Assembly (NCBI RefSeq): GCF_044197065.1
Contig: NZ_JBIQOI010000004.1
Location: 62,001 to 126,000, forward strand
DNA: 64,000 bases
Direction: 5' to 3'
Source: Kluyvera ascorbata_C
Lineage (GTDB): Bacteria; Pseudomonadota; Gammaproteobacteria; Enterobacterales; Enterobacteriaceae
This document shows positions 8,292-17,682 of this stretch, piece by piece. The notes beneath the pieces are model-generated. The model was given only the letters and a program-made list of their open reading frames with translations. It was not told the DNA's origin and searched no databases. A program made the position numbers and the translations under genes. The number at the start of each line of letters is the position of its first letter. Position 1 is the stretch's first letter.

Positions 8292-9455
8292 ATGTTTAAT
8301 TTTGATCTTCATACCCCGACCCGCATTCTGTTCGGCAAAGGCGCTATCGAAAACCTGCGCGCTCAGATCCCCGCTGACGCTCGCGTGCTGATTACCTACG
8401 GCGGCGGCAGCGTGAAAAAAACCGGCGTGCTGGACCAGGTGCTGAGCGCACTGCAGGGTCTCGACGTGCTGGAGTTCGGCGGGATTGAACCAAACCCATC
8501 TTATGAAACCCTGATGAACGCGGTGAAGATTGCCCGCGAAGAGAAAGTCACCTACCTGCTGGCCGTTGGCGGCGGTTCCGTACTGGATGGCACCAAGTTT
8601 ATCGCCGCTGCCGCCCATTACGATACCAACATCGACCCATGGGAAATTCTGGAAACCTACGGCAGCAACGTCGCTAGCGCGATCCCTATGGGTTCCGTAC
8701 TGACGCTGCCAGCAACCGGTTCCGAGTCCAACAAAGGCGCCGTTATCTCCCGTAAAACTACCGGTGACAAACGCGCCTTTATGTCTCCGCACGTGCAGCC
8801 GCTGTTTGCGATTCTGGACCCGGTTTACACCTACACCCTGCCGCCGCGTCAGGTCGCTAACGGCGTTGTGGATGCGTTCGTTCACACCGTAGAGCAGTAC
8901 GTGACTTACCCGGTTGATGGCAAAATTCAGGACCGCTTCGCGGAAGGCATTCTGCTGACTCTGGTTGAAGATGGCCCGAAAGCGCTGCAGGAACCGGAAA
9001 ACTACGCCGTTCGTGCCAACATCATGTGGGCAGCCACTCAGGCGCTGAACGGCCTGATTGGCGCTGGCGTGCCGCAGGACTGGGCAACCCATATGCTGGG
9101 CCACGAACTGACCGCAATGCACGGTCTGGATCACGCGCAGACGCTGGCTATCGTGCTGCCTGCCCTGTGGAATGAAAAACGCGATACCAAACGTGCCAAA
9201 CTGCTGCAGTACGCAGAACGCGTCTGGAACATCACCGAAGGGTCTGATGATGCGCGTATCGACGCCGCTATCGCCGCTACCCGCAGCTTCTTCGAACAAA
9301 TGGGCGTGCCAACTCGCCTGTCCGACTACGGTCTGGACGGCAGCTCTATCCCGGCGCTGCTGAAAAAACTCGAAGAGCACGGCATGACCAAACTGGGTGA
9401 AAATCAGGATATTACCCTGGACGTGAGCCGCCGTATTTACGAAGCTGCTCGCTAA
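8292..9455 (+). CDS. yqhD: NADPH-dependent aldehyde reductase YqhD
   Basis: 387 residues, the E. coli length. An iron-containing-type (group III) alcohol dehydrogenase that reduces short and medium aldehydes, including glyoxal and furfural, with NADPH. The dinucleotide motif GGGSVLDG is at 94-100, and the metal ligands of E. coli YqhD are all present: Asp194 and His198 (GVVDAFVHTV), His267 (ATHMLGHE) and His281 (LDHAQT). A Gly38-Gly-Gly-Ser segment supports NADPH preference. It is followed by dkgA after a 103-bp gap containing a hairpin, and is divergent from its activator yqhC. The protein protects against reactive carbonyls. Confidence 0.98.
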   Translation: MFNFDLHTPTRILFGKGAIENLRAQIPADARVLITYGGGSVKKTGVLDQVLSALQGLDVLEFGGIEPNPSYETLMNAVKIAREEKVTYLLAVGGGSVLDGTKFIAAAAHYDTNIDPWEILETYGSNVASAIPMGSVLTLPATGSESNKGAVISRKTTGDKRAFMSPHVQPLFAILDPVYTYTLPPRQVANGVVDAFVHTVEQYVTYPVDGKIQDRFAEGILLTLVEDGPKALQEPENYAVRANIMWAATQALNGLIGAGVPQDWATHMLGHELTAMHGLDHAQTLAIVLPALWNEKRDTKRAKLLQYAERVWNITEGSDDARIDAAIAATRSFFEQMGVPTRLSDYGLDGSSIPALLKKLEEHGMTKLGENQDITLDVSRRIYEAAR

Positions 9456-9513
9456 GAGCTTCTCGCTTTACCTTTCGTTTTTGCATATTTCGACCAGACT
9501 TAATCTTACAAAC

Positions 9514-9538
9514 CTTGCCAGGGTCATGCCCTGGCAAG
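9514..9538 (+). other. Intercistronic hairpin between yqhD and dkgA
   Basis: CTTGCCAGGG at 9514-9523 pairs perfectly with CCCTGGCAAG at 9529-9538 around a five-base loop. No T tract follows, so it is not a standard terminator; it ends 9 bases before the dkgA ribosome site. It may tune dkgA expression or protect the yqhD mRNA. Confidence 0.6.
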
Positions 9539-9558
9539 CTCGTAAAAAGGAGAAATGC

Positions 9559-10386
9559 ATGACACATCCAACCGTGATTAAACTGCACGATGGCAATGTA
9601 ATGCCGCAGCTCGGCCTCGGGGTATGGCAGGCCACGAATGAGGAAGTCGTCACCGCGATCCATAAAGCGCTCGAGGTGGGCTACCGTTCCATTGATACCG
9701 CCGCCGCTTACAAAAATGAGTCGGGCGTCGGTAAAGCGATTGCGAGCGCGGGCGTTGCTCGTGAGGATCTGTTCATCACCACCAAGCTGTGGAACGACTC
9801 CCATCTCCGGGCGGCGGATGCTCTACAGGAGAGCCTGGAGTACCTGCAACTGGATTATCTCGACCTGTATCTGATCCACTGGCCGGTTCCCGCCACCGAT
9901 CACTATATCGATGCGTGGAAGAGTCTGATCGAACTGCAAAAACAGGGGCTGGTTAAGAGCATCGGCGTGTGTAACTTCCAGGTGCCTCACCTACAGCGGC
10001 TGATTGATGAAACCGGCGTGGCGCCGGTGATCAACCAGATTGAGCTGCATCCGTTGATGCAGCAGCGTCAGCTAAACGCCTGGAACGCCACGCACAAAAT
10101 CCAGACCGAGTCCTGGAGCCCGCTGGCGCAAGGCGGTGAAGGGGTGTTTGACCAGAAAATTATCCGTACTCTGGCGGATAAATACGGTAAGACTCCCGCG
10201 CAGATCGTGATTCGCTGGCACCTCGACAGCGGCCTGGTGGTGATCCCGAAATCGGTCACGCCGTCGCGCATCGCGGAAAACTTTGCGGTGTGGGATTTCC
10301 GTCTGGATAAAGATGAACTGAGCGAAATTGCGAAGCTGGATCAGGGCAAGCGTTTAGGACCAGACCCGGATCAGTTTGGCGGTTAA
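9559..10386 (+). CDS. dkgA: 2,5-diketo-D-gluconate/methylglyoxal reductase A
   Basis: 275 residues from ATG at 9559, preceded by AAGGAG; an earlier in-frame ATG at 9481 would add 26 residues that run through the intercistronic hairpin. An aldo-keto reductase with the family tetrad visible: Asp in GYRSIDTAAAY, Tyr in the same segment, Lys in FITTKLWN and His in YLIHWP. The NADPH-binding KSVTPSRIAEN motif lies near the C-terminus. In E. coli it reduces methylglyoxal, furfural and 2,5-diketogluconate in the cytoplasm. It forms an operon with yqhD under YqhC, and is followed by a REP pair and the ygiQ terminator. Confidence 0.97.
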   Translation: MTHPTVIKLHDGNVMPQLGLGVWQATNEEVVTAIHKALEVGYRSIDTAAAYKNESGVGKAIASAGVAREDLFITTKLWNDSHLRAADALQESLEYLQLDYLDLYLIHWPVPATDHYIDAWKSLIELQKQGLVKSIGVCNFQVPHLQRLIDETGVAPVINQIELHPLMQQRQLNAWNATHKIQTESWSPLAQGGEGVFDQKIIRTLADKYGKTPAQIVIRWHLDSGLVVIPKSVTPSRIAENFAVWDFRLDKDELSEIAKLDQGKRLGPDPDQFGG

Positions 10387-10397
10387 TCTGTGATAAG

Positions 10398-10471
10398 TGC
10401 CGGATGGCGGCTACGCCTTATCCGGCCTACACATCATCGAGTAGGCCTGATAAGCGAAGCGCCATCAGGCA
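10398..10471. repeat. REP pair after dkgA
   Basis: Two REP units in inverted orientation (TGCCGGATGGCGGCTACGCC... and GTAGGCCTGATAAGCGAAGC...) lie between the convergent dkgA and ygiQ genes. Confidence 0.85.
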
Positions 10472-10477
10472 TATAAA

Positions 10478-10507
10478 ATACCCGGCTTATGCCGGGTATT
10501 TTTTTAT
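10478..10507 (+). terminator. Intrinsic terminator between dkgA and ygiQ
   Basis: AATACCCGGC / GCCGGGTATT forms a 10-bp stem followed by seven T on the plus strand, and it is preceded by an A-rich run. It should end dkgA transcripts, and may also act on ygiQ, whose stop at 10504 overlaps the T tract. Confidence 0.9.
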
Positions 10508-12675
10508 CGGGACGCGGGTTTAGGACGCTTTTTGATGCCGTTAGGCGTCTGGCGCTGATGCGCCACCGGCGTGTGCTTGGTCAGCGCCGGGCGGGTGTTG
10601 CGGTTCTGGCGGCGCGCTTCGCGCATTTCATCCAGCGTTGGCGCAGGCACCAGGCAATCACGGCGGCTGCCGATCAGATGCTTTTTACCCATCGTCTCCA
10701 GCGCCGTACGAATCAGCGGCCAGTTAGCCGGATCGTGATAGCGCAGCAGCGCTTTGTGCAGACGGCGCTGCTTATCGCCTTTCGGGATCACCACGTCTTC
10801 ACTCTTATAGCCAATTTTACCCAGCGGGTTCTTGCCGGTGTAATACATGGTGGTCGAGTTCGCCAGCGGCGACGGGTAGAAGTTCTGCACCTGGTCCAGA
10901 CGGAAACGGTGCTGCTTCAGCCACAGCGCCAGGTTTACCATATCTTCATCGCGCGTCCCTGGGTGGGCGGAGATAAAGTACGGGATCAGATACTGCTCTT
11001 TACCGGCCTGCTTAGAATAGGTGTCGAACAGCTCTTTAAAGCGGTGATAGCTGCCCATCCCCGGCTTCATCATCTTCGACAGCGGCCCTTCTTCGGTGTG
11101 TTCAGGCGCAATCTTCAGATAGCCGCCCACATGGTGGGTGGCCAGCTCTTTGATATAGCGCGGGTCTTCCACCGCCAGGTCGTAACGCACCCCGGAGGCA
11201 ATCAGGATCTTCTTGATACCTTTCAGGTCGCGGGCTCGGCGGTAGAGGTTAATCGTCGGCGTGTGGTCAGTATCCATATGCGGACAGATTTCCGGGTACA
11301 CGCAGGAGAGACGACGGCAGGTCTGCTCCGCACGCGGCGACTTACAGCGCAGCATATACATGTTGGCCGTTGGGCCACCCAGGTCGGAGATAATGCCGGT
11401 AAAGCCAGGCACCGTGTCGCGAATGGCTTCGATTTCGTTGATGATCGAATCTTCAGATCGGCTCTGGATAATACGGCCTTCGTGCTCGGTGATAGAGCAG
11501 AAGGAACAGCCGCCGAAGCAGCCGCGCATAATATTGATAGAGAAACGAATCATCTCATACGCTGGAATACGCGCCTTGCCGTATGACGGGTGCGGGATAC
11601 GCTGATACGGCAGCGCGAACACGCTGTCCATCTCTTCGGTGGAGAGCGGGATCGCCGGTGGGTTAATCCAGATATAGCGGTCGCCCTGCTTCTGCATCAG
11701 CGCGCGGGCGCTGCCCGGGTTGGTTTCATGGTGCAGAATACGGGAAGCGTGGGCGTACAGCACTTTGTCGCCTTTGACCTTTTCAAAGGACGGCAGCAGC
11801 ACGTAGGTTTTCTCCCACGGCTTAGGGCGCGGCGGCTGCACGGTCACGGCTTTGGCTTCCTGCTTTTTCGGTGCCACCGGTTTGTTGTCGGCGCACGGCA
11901 GATCGTCGCCGTACGGATGCGGAATCGGGTCGATTTTCCCCGGGGTGTCGATGCGGGTTGAGTCGACGCCAGACCAGCCCGGTAGCGCTTCTTTAACGAT
12001 GATCGCGGTATTACGCACGTCGCGAATGTCGCTAATTTTTTCGCCCAGCGCCAGACGGTGCGCCACTTCCACCAGCGGACGCTCGCCGTTACCGAACATC
12101 AGCATGTCAGCCTTGGCGTCAATCAGCACCGAACGGCGTACGGTATCAGACCAGTAATCATAGTGCGCGGTGCGACGCAGGCTGGCTTCGATGCCGCCGA
12201 GAATCACCGGCACATCTTTCCACGCTTCTTTACAGCGCTGGGTATAGACCAGCGTGGCGCGGTCCGGACGTTTCCCTGCGACGTTGTCGGGGGTATAAGC
12301 ATCGTCATGGCGCAGCTTGCGGTCAGCGGTGTAGCGGTTGATCATCGAGTCCATATTGCCGGCGGTGACGCCGAAGAACAGGTTCGGTTTGCCCAGACGC
12401 ATAAAGTCGTCTTTGCTGTTCCAGTCCGGCTGGGCGATGATCCCCACGCGGAAGCCCTGCGCTTCCAGCATACGGCCACAAATCGCCATCCCGAAGCTCG
12501 GGTGGTCAACGTAGGCGTCGCCGGTTACCAGAATGATGTCGCAGCTATCCCAGCCAAGTTGATCCATCTCTTCACGTGACATTGGCAAAAACGGGGCCGG
12601 CCCAAAGCAGGCGGCCCAGTACTGCGGCCAGGAGAAAAGGTCGCGATCCGGTTGGATCAGGGAGATAGCGCTCAT
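10504..12675 (-). CDS. ygiQ: UPF0313 radical SAM protein YgiQ
   Basis: 723 residues. The central region carries the radical-SAM iron-sulfur motif CFGGCSFCSITEHEGR (CxxxCxxC pattern), preceded by a B12-binding-like N-terminal part and an inserted low-complexity proline/lysine linker. A C-terminal basic tail (about 670-723, rich in R, K and P) is typical of this family. The biochemical role is not established in E. coli. It is transcribed alone, towards a strong terminator. Near-full agreement with the E. coli YgiQ architecture makes the identity sure, but the function is open. Confidence 0.95.
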   Translation of the reverse strand: MSAISLIQPDRDLFSWPQYWAACFGPAPFLPMSREEMDQLGWDSCDIILVTGDAYVDHPSFGMAICGRMLEAQGFRVGIIAQPDWNSKDDFMRLGKPNLFFGVTAGNMDSMINRYTADRKLRHDDAYTPDNVAGKRPDRATLVYTQRCKEAWKDVPVILGGIEASLRRTAHYDYWSDTVRRSVLIDAKADMLMFGNGERPLVEVAHRLALGEKISDIRDVRNTAIIVKEALPGWSGVDSTRIDTPGKIDPIPHPYGDDLPCADNKPVAPKKQEAKAVTVQPPRPKPWEKTYVLLPSFEKVKGDKVLYAHASRILHHETNPGSARALMQKQGDRYIWINPPAIPLSTEEMDSVFALPYQRIPHPSYGKARIPAYEMIRFSINIMRGCFGGCSFCSITEHEGRIIQSRSEDSIINEIEAIRDTVPGFTGIISDLGGPTANMYMLRCKSPRAEQTCRRLSCVYPEICPHMDTDHTPTINLYRRARDLKGIKKILIASGVRYDLAVEDPRYIKELATHHVGGYLKIAPEHTEEGPLSKMMKPGMGSYHRFKELFDTYSKQAGKEQYLIPYFISAHPGTRDEDMVNLALWLKQHRFRLDQVQNFYPSPLANSTTMYYTGKNPLGKIGYKSEDVVIPKGDKQRRLHKALLRYHDPANWPLIRTALETMGKKHLIGSRRDCLVPAPTLDEMREARRQNRNTRPALTKHTPVAHQRQTPNGIKKRPKPASR

Positions 12676-12767
12676 ATTGCTTCCGAAAAATTGGCAAAAA
12701 AATAGACAAAGGCCGGGGATTATAAGCCCGATCGCCTTACTAATGAAGTGGGAATTTTTAGTGCGGT

Positions 12768-12884
12768 GTAGGCCCCGGCGTCGCTGCGCTTAGCCGGGCT
12801 ACAGTAGGCCTGATAAGCGTAGCGCCATCAGGCAATTCGGTGCTGATTGCCGGATGGCGGCGTAAACGTCTTATCCGGCCTACT
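12768..12884. repeat. REP cluster (BIME) between ftsP and ygiQ
   Basis: Three REP-type units (GTAGGCCCCGGCGTCGCTGC..., GTAGGCCTGATAAGCGTAGC..., TGCCGGATGGCGGCGTAAAC...) fill the gap. The last abuts the ftsP 3' end so that the ftsP stop TAG is the start of the TAGTAGGCC boundary of the repeat. Confidence 0.85.
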
Positions 12885-14295
12885 ATGGAGCTGGATTCAC
12901 CAGAATCTGTCCAATAGAACCACGGTCGGCAAGCTCCAGCGTCTGGCTGGCGTACTGGAACGGGAAGTGCGGCCATGACGGCTGCGAGTAATAGACCAGC
13001 AGCTCTACCTGACCATCAATCCAGACCGTATCTTTCCAGCCACGGTCTTCCGGCAGCGGCGTTGCGCCATTGACGTTGCGAATCTGGAACATCACCCCTT
13101 CAATATGGAACGACTGCGGCGCATCGGCGCGTACCGTCCAGCGCTCCCAGGTGCCCTGTTGCGCGGTGATATCGATACGCTGCGGGTCCCACAGCTGGCC
13201 GTTGATGCCGGGGTCGTCGCCTAACAGAATGTCACGGCTGCGAATCGGCGTGCCGCTGAGCACTTCCGTTGGCAGTATGCGCATCGGTAAGTTATCGGTC
13301 ACTAACGGCAGAAGCCCCGTCGGGCGCAAGGTCAGTACCAGCGTGGAGATCAGAATGCTCGATGGTTCGAAGAAGCCGCGAATACGTTCCATGATGCTGG
13401 CGGACTCACCACAGGTGATGGAGGCTTCGTCACCGTTGGTCATATCGACCAGCACTTCGCGACGTTCGCCCGGCGCCAGCGAGATTTGCGTGGTGGAGAC
13501 TGGCGCAGGCAGGAAGCCCTGATCGCTGGAAATCACGTGCAGCGCACGGCCATCGCTCATGCGCAGCGAGTAGCGGCGGGAGTTGGAGGCGTTCAGCAAG
13601 CGCAGGCGCACCCAGCCGCGCGACACTTCAACATACGGCCCCTGTACGCCGTTGACTAGCAACGTATCCCCAACAAAGCCGCCGCTGCCCGGCTCGTCGT
13701 ATACCGGCGCGCCAAAGTTATCCAGACGCTTATCCTGGATGATGACCGGGAAGTCGTCGACGCCGTAGTGATTAGGGAATGGTAAGGACTTACTAACTTC
13801 ATCTTCAATCAGCCACATCCCCGCCAGGCCGTTATACACCTGCTGCGCCATGTGGTTCGGCGTATTGGCCTGATACCACAGCGTTGACGCGTTCTGGCGA
13901 ATAGGCAGCACCGGCGCCCAGTCGGCGTTTGGCGTCATCATGCGCGCCGCGCCGCCTATCAGCGGCCCCGGCACCTGCAAGCCACGCACGGTCATGGCGA
14001 CGTTTTCCGTCAGACGGTTACTGTAGATGAGTTTAACATCATCACCCTTCCAGACGCGGATCGTCGGCCCAAGATAGCGGCCGTTGACGCCCCAGACGGA
14101 CGCGCGCGTGCCCTGGGTAAACGACCAGTGCGTACGTTGCAGCGTTAAGAATAGCGGTTGCCCACGGCGAGACTCCAGCAGCGGAGGCACCGGCAATGCG
14201 GGTTGCTTCCCTGCAGCTTGAGCCCTCAGCGGCACGGTGCCCGCACAAAGCGCAACGCCCGAAGCCTGAATAAACTGACGCCGACTGAGTGACAT
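12883..14295 (-). CDS. ftsP: Division protein FtsP (SufI), Tat-exported
   Basis: 470 residues, the E. coli length. The N-terminus SLSRRQFIQASGVALCAG has a twin-arginine motif, so it is exported folded by Tat to the periplasm; cleavage is likely after AQA near residue 27. The mature part is built from three multicopper-oxidase-type cupredoxin domains, but the copper-ligand HxH motifs of true laccases are not evident, as known for SufI. In E. coli it protects the divisome under stress and is a Tat model substrate. It lies after plsC on the same strand (gap 99 bp) and ends in a REP cluster. Confidence 0.96.
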   Translation of the reverse strand: MSLSRRQFIQASGVALCAGTVPLRAQAAGKQPALPVPPLLESRRGQPLFLTLQRTHWSFTQGTRASVWGVNGRYLGPTIRVWKGDDVKLIYSNRLTENVAMTVRGLQVPGPLIGGAARMMTPNADWAPVLPIRQNASTLWYQANTPNHMAQQVYNGLAGMWLIEDEVSKSLPFPNHYGVDDFPVIIQDKRLDNFGAPVYDEPGSGGFVGDTLLVNGVQGPYVEVSRGWVRLRLLNASNSRRYSLRMSDGRALHVISSDQGFLPAPVSTTQISLAPGERREVLVDMTNGDEASITCGESASIMERIRGFFEPSSILISTLVLTLRPTGLLPLVTDNLPMRILPTEVLSGTPIRSRDILLGDDPGINGQLWDPQRIDITAQQGTWERWTVRADAPQSFHIEGVMFQIRNVNGATPLPEDRGWKDTVWIDGQVELLVYYSQPSWPHFPFQYASQTLELADRGSIGQILVNPAP

Positions 14296-14394
14296 ATAAG
14301 CTCCATCAAAACTAACTAATCAAACGTGGGAAATCATTTTCCCGACAGTAAAACAGCGTGCGACGCGAGCGTTTACCCGCGCCATCAGCGGAGA

Positions 14395-15132
14395 TTACTT
14401 TTTACCGGCAGACTCACGCTGGGCCACTTCCTGGTCCAGCTCGTCGATTTTAGCCTTCATCACTTCACGGCAGTGCTTCGCCAGGTCGCGAACCTGATCT
14501 TTACCCCATGCACTGGTGTCGATTGGCTCCAGCATTTCAACAATCACCAGACCGTTGTTCCAGCGGTTAAGCTTGATTTTATTGGAGGTATTTGACACGC
14601 AGACCGGAATAATCGGCACGCCAGCGGCGATGGCAGCGTGGAACGCACCGGTTTTAAACGGCAGCAGACCGCGACCACGGCTGCGAGTACCTTCCGGGAA
14701 CATCCAGATGGAAATTCTGCGTTTTTTAAAGGCATCCGCCACTTCCGCAATGGTACTGTGCGCTTTCGCTTTGTTATTGCGGTCGATGAGCAGATTGCCG
14801 GTCAGCCAGTACAGCAGGCCAAAGAACGGGATCCACACCAGGCTCTTTTTACCGACCGTCACGGTTGGCGGCTGGACGATATTCGCCGCCGTCACCATAT
14901 CGTAATTGTTCTGGTGGTTGGCGATATAAATCGCGTTGCCATAGCGCTCCGCGTCAGCCGGTTTGCGGGTTTCAACCTTTAAACCGAACACCGGCGCCAT
15001 ACGGCCAAACATATGGCCAAAGGTGGCGACGTGTTTTGGGTTACGCGGACTGAACAGGCAATAGATGCAGCCAAAGATGCATACCAGGATGCAATAAATG
15101 ACGACAATAATGACACGTAAAATAAATAGCAT
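14395..15132 (-). CDS. plsC: 1-acyl-sn-glycerol-3-phosphate acyltransferase PlsC
   Basis: 245 residues from ATG at 15130-15132 (MLFILRVIIVVIYCILV), preceded by AGAGGAC; an in-frame GTG/ATG farther upstream would add 8 residues not seen in E. coli. It has an N-terminal membrane helix, the catalytic HX4D motif NHQNNYD, and the FPEGTRSRGRGLLPFKTGAF substrate-binding motif. It makes phosphatidic acid from lysophosphatidic acid at the inner membrane, the second acylation in phospholipid synthesis. Gene order parC-plsC-ftsP on one strand is the same as in E. coli. Confidence 0.98.
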   Translation of the reverse strand: MLFILRVIIVVIYCILVCIFGCIYCLFSPRNPKHVATFGHMFGRMAPVFGLKVETRKPADAERYGNAIYIANHQNNYDMVTAANIVQPPTVTVGKKSLVWIPFFGLLYWLTGNLLIDRNNKAKAHSTIAEVADAFKKRRISIWMFPEGTRSRGRGLLPFKTGAFHAAIAAGVPIIPVCVSNTSNKIKLNRWNNGLVIVEMLEPIDTSAWGKDQVRDLAKHCREVMKAKIDELDQEVAQRESAGKK

Positions 15133-15313
15133 AGCGTCCTCTGAACCCTGAACCACTTAGAATGTTACCGATCAGGCGGGTGCCGACAGGATATATACCG
15201 GACAGGGCTTTGTTACTTGCAGACCCCTGCAAAGGGGTATTGTTAATCGCAACGGCTGAATTAACAACGGTTTCACAGTAATTTTTCCCCCGCCTGACGA
15301 CGGGGGAAAATAA

Positions 15314-17572
15314 TTACTCTTCGCTGTCACCCGCCGAGGCGCGACGCGGCGAATCAATCTCAATGCGATCGATTTTTTGCAGGCCGCGCATCAGGGTGCC
15401 GCGACGACCGCGCTCACCCGTCACTTTTTGCAGCTCTTCCGGGCGCAGTTTGATCTTACGTTTGCCCACATGGAAGGTCAGCGTACTCTGCGGCGGCAGC
15501 ACATACAGATGCGCCAGGCTATCAACGCCGCTGGCCGCTTCCGCCGACGGGATATTAATAATCTTGTTGCCCTTACCTTTTGACAGCTGCGGCAGGTCGC
15601 TCAGCGGGAACATCAGCATACGACCCGCCGAGGTGATAGCCAGCAGCATATCGCTCTCGTCTTCGATGACCACCGGCGGCATCACGCGGGCGTTATCCGG
15701 CAGTGAAATCAGCGCCTTACCGGCACGGTTACGCGCCACCAGGTCATTGAAGGTACACAGGAAACCGTAGCCCGCATCAGATGCCATCAGCAGCTTGGTA
15801 TCGTCGCCTTCCATCAGCATATGCTCAACGGTCGCGCCCGGCGGCAGCGTTAGCTTGCCGGTTAACGGCTCGCCCTGACCACGTGCGGACGGCAGCGTAA
15901 TCGGGTCGATGGCGTAGCTGCGACCCGTCGTGTCGACAAACACCACCGGTTGGTTGCTCTTGCCTTTCACCGACGATTTCCAGCTATCGCCGGACTTATA
16001 GTTCAGCCCCTGAGCATCGATGTCATGGCCTTTCGCACTGCGTACCCAGCCCATCTGCGACAGCACGATGGTGACAGGTTCAGACGGCAGCATGTCATGT
16101 TCGCTCATCGCTTTCGCTTCTTCGCGCTCATGCAGCGGCGAACGGCGGTCGTCACCGAAGGCTTCGGCATCGGCCTGCAGCTCTTTCTTCAGCAGGTTGC
16201 TCATTTTGCGTTCGGACGCCAGGATCGACTGCAGATGATCGCGCTCTTTGGCTAAATCATCCTGCTCGCCGCGGATCTTCATCTCTTCGAGCTTCGCCAG
16301 GTGGCGCAATTTCAGCTCAAGGATCGCTTCCGCCTGGGTTTCGCTGATGCCAAAGCGCGACATCAGCGCCGGTTTCGGCTCATCTTCGTGACGGATAATC
16401 TCGATCACTTCATCGATGTTGAGGAACGCCACCAGCAAACCTTCGAGGATATGCAGGCGTTTGAGCACTTTCTCGAGGCGGTAGTTCAGACGACGACGTA
16501 CGGTGTCGCGGCGGAACGCCAGCCATTCGGTGAGGATCTCCAGCAGGTTTTTCACCGCCGGACGACCATCCAGCCCGATCATGTTCAGGTTGATGCGGTA
16601 GCTCTTTTCCAGATCGGTGGTGGCGAACAGGTGGTGCATCACCGGTTCCATGTCCACGCGGTTGGAACGCGGCACGATAACCAGACGAGTCGGGTTTTCG
16701 TGGTCGGATTCGTCGCGCAGGTCATCGACCATCGGCAGCTTTTTGTTACGCATCTGCGCCGCGATCTGTTCCAGCACCTTAGCGCCGGAAACCTGATGCG
16801 GCAGTGCGGTAATCACCACCGCGCCGTCTTCTTTATTCCACACCGCGCGCATACGCACGGAGCCACGGCCGTTCTGGTAAATTTTGCGGATTTCCGCGCG
16901 CGAGGTGATGATTTCCGCCTCGGTCGGGTAGTCCGGGCCCTGAACGATATCCAGCACCTCGTCGAGCGTGGTCTGCGGTTTTTCAATCAGGGTAATTGCG
17001 GCTTTCGCCACTTCGCGTAGGTTGTGCGGCGGAATATCCGTCGCCATCCCCACGGCAATACCGGTGGTGCCGTTCAGCAGGATGTTAGGCAGGCGCGCAG
17101 GCAGCATTTTCGGCTCCTGCATGGTGCCGTCAAAGTTCGGCACCCAATCGGCTGTGCCCTGCCCCAGCTCGCTTAACAGCAGCTCGGAATATTTCGACAG
17201 GCGGGATTCGGTATAACGCATCGCCGCGAACGATTTAGGATCGTCCGGTGCCCCCCAGTTCCCCTGGCCATCGACCAGCGGGTAACGGTAAGAGAACGGC
17301 TGCGCCATCAGCACCATCGCTTCGTAGCAGGCGCTATCGCCGTGCGGATGGTACTTACCCAGTACGTCACCGACGGTACGGGCGGATTTTTTAAATTTTG
17401 CGGTGGCGTTCAACCCCAGTTCCGACATTGCGTAAACAATGCGGCGCTGCACCGGTTTCAGGCCATCGCCAATAAACGGCAACGCACGATCCATGATGAC
17501 GTACATGGAGTAGTTTAAGTAAGCGTTTTCCGTAAATTCATGTAGCGCAAGGCGCTCTGCCATATCGCTCAT
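15314..17572 (-). CDS. parC: DNA topoisomerase IV subunit A
   Basis: 752 residues from ATG at 17570-17572 (MSDMAERLALHEFTENAYL); an upstream in-frame start would add eight residues absent from E. coli. The catalytic Tyr120 (AAMRYTE) is present. The quinolone-resistance region GKYHPHGDSACYE retains Ser80 and Glu84, so no classical parC resistance change is present. The C-terminal beta-pinwheel domain begins near residue 500. ParC with ParE decatenates sister chromosomes and relaxes DNA. It is followed by plsC after 181 bp, a gap in which no clear terminator was seen. Confidence 0.99.
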   Translation of the reverse strand: MSDMAERLALHEFTENAYLNYSMYVIMDRALPFIGDGLKPVQRRIVYAMSELGLNATAKFKKSARTVGDVLGKYHPHGDSACYEAMVLMAQPFSYRYPLVDGQGNWGAPDDPKSFAAMRYTESRLSKYSELLLSELGQGTADWVPNFDGTMQEPKMLPARLPNILLNGTTGIAVGMATDIPPHNLREVAKAAITLIEKPQTTLDEVLDIVQGPDYPTEAEIITSRAEIRKIYQNGRGSVRMRAVWNKEDGAVVITALPHQVSGAKVLEQIAAQMRNKKLPMVDDLRDESDHENPTRLVIVPRSNRVDMEPVMHHLFATTDLEKSYRINLNMIGLDGRPAVKNLLEILTEWLAFRRDTVRRRLNYRLEKVLKRLHILEGLLVAFLNIDEVIEIIRHEDEPKPALMSRFGISETQAEAILELKLRHLAKLEEMKIRGEQDDLAKERDHLQSILASERKMSNLLKKELQADAEAFGDDRRSPLHEREEAKAMSEHDMLPSEPVTIVLSQMGWVRSAKGHDIDAQGLNYKSGDSWKSSVKGKSNQPVVFVDTTGRSYAIDPITLPSARGQGEPLTGKLTLPPGATVEHMLMEGDDTKLLMASDAGYGFLCTFNDLVARNRAGKALISLPDNARVMPPVVIEDESDMLLAITSAGRMLMFPLSDLPQLSKGKGNKIINIPSAEAASGVDSLAHLYVLPPQSTLTFHVGKRKIKLRPEELQKVTGERGRRGTLMRGLQKIDRIEIDSPRRASAGDSEE

Positions 17573-17682
17573 TAACAGTGGATCCTCAATCTGCATGCTG
17601 ACCGTTCGGACGGCAATATTGCCGCAGATAATACCCTATCTCACGGTCTGAGTCACAAACCGTGAGAGAGGTTGGGAGCGGG

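Noticed and set aside
8094..9380. A 428-codon open frame antisense to yqhD
   Set aside because: Lies wholly over yqhD with its metal-site residues and known length; the antisense frame is a product of GC-rich codon bias and shows no domain.
10489..11586. A 365-codon open frame antisense to ygiQ
   Set aside because: Over the conserved radical SAM gene, no recognisable domain, arginine/histidine-rich composition typical of antisense translations.
15314..17572. Quinolone-resistance mutation in parC
   Set aside because: Ser80 and Glu84 are both wild type in GKYHPHGDSACYE.
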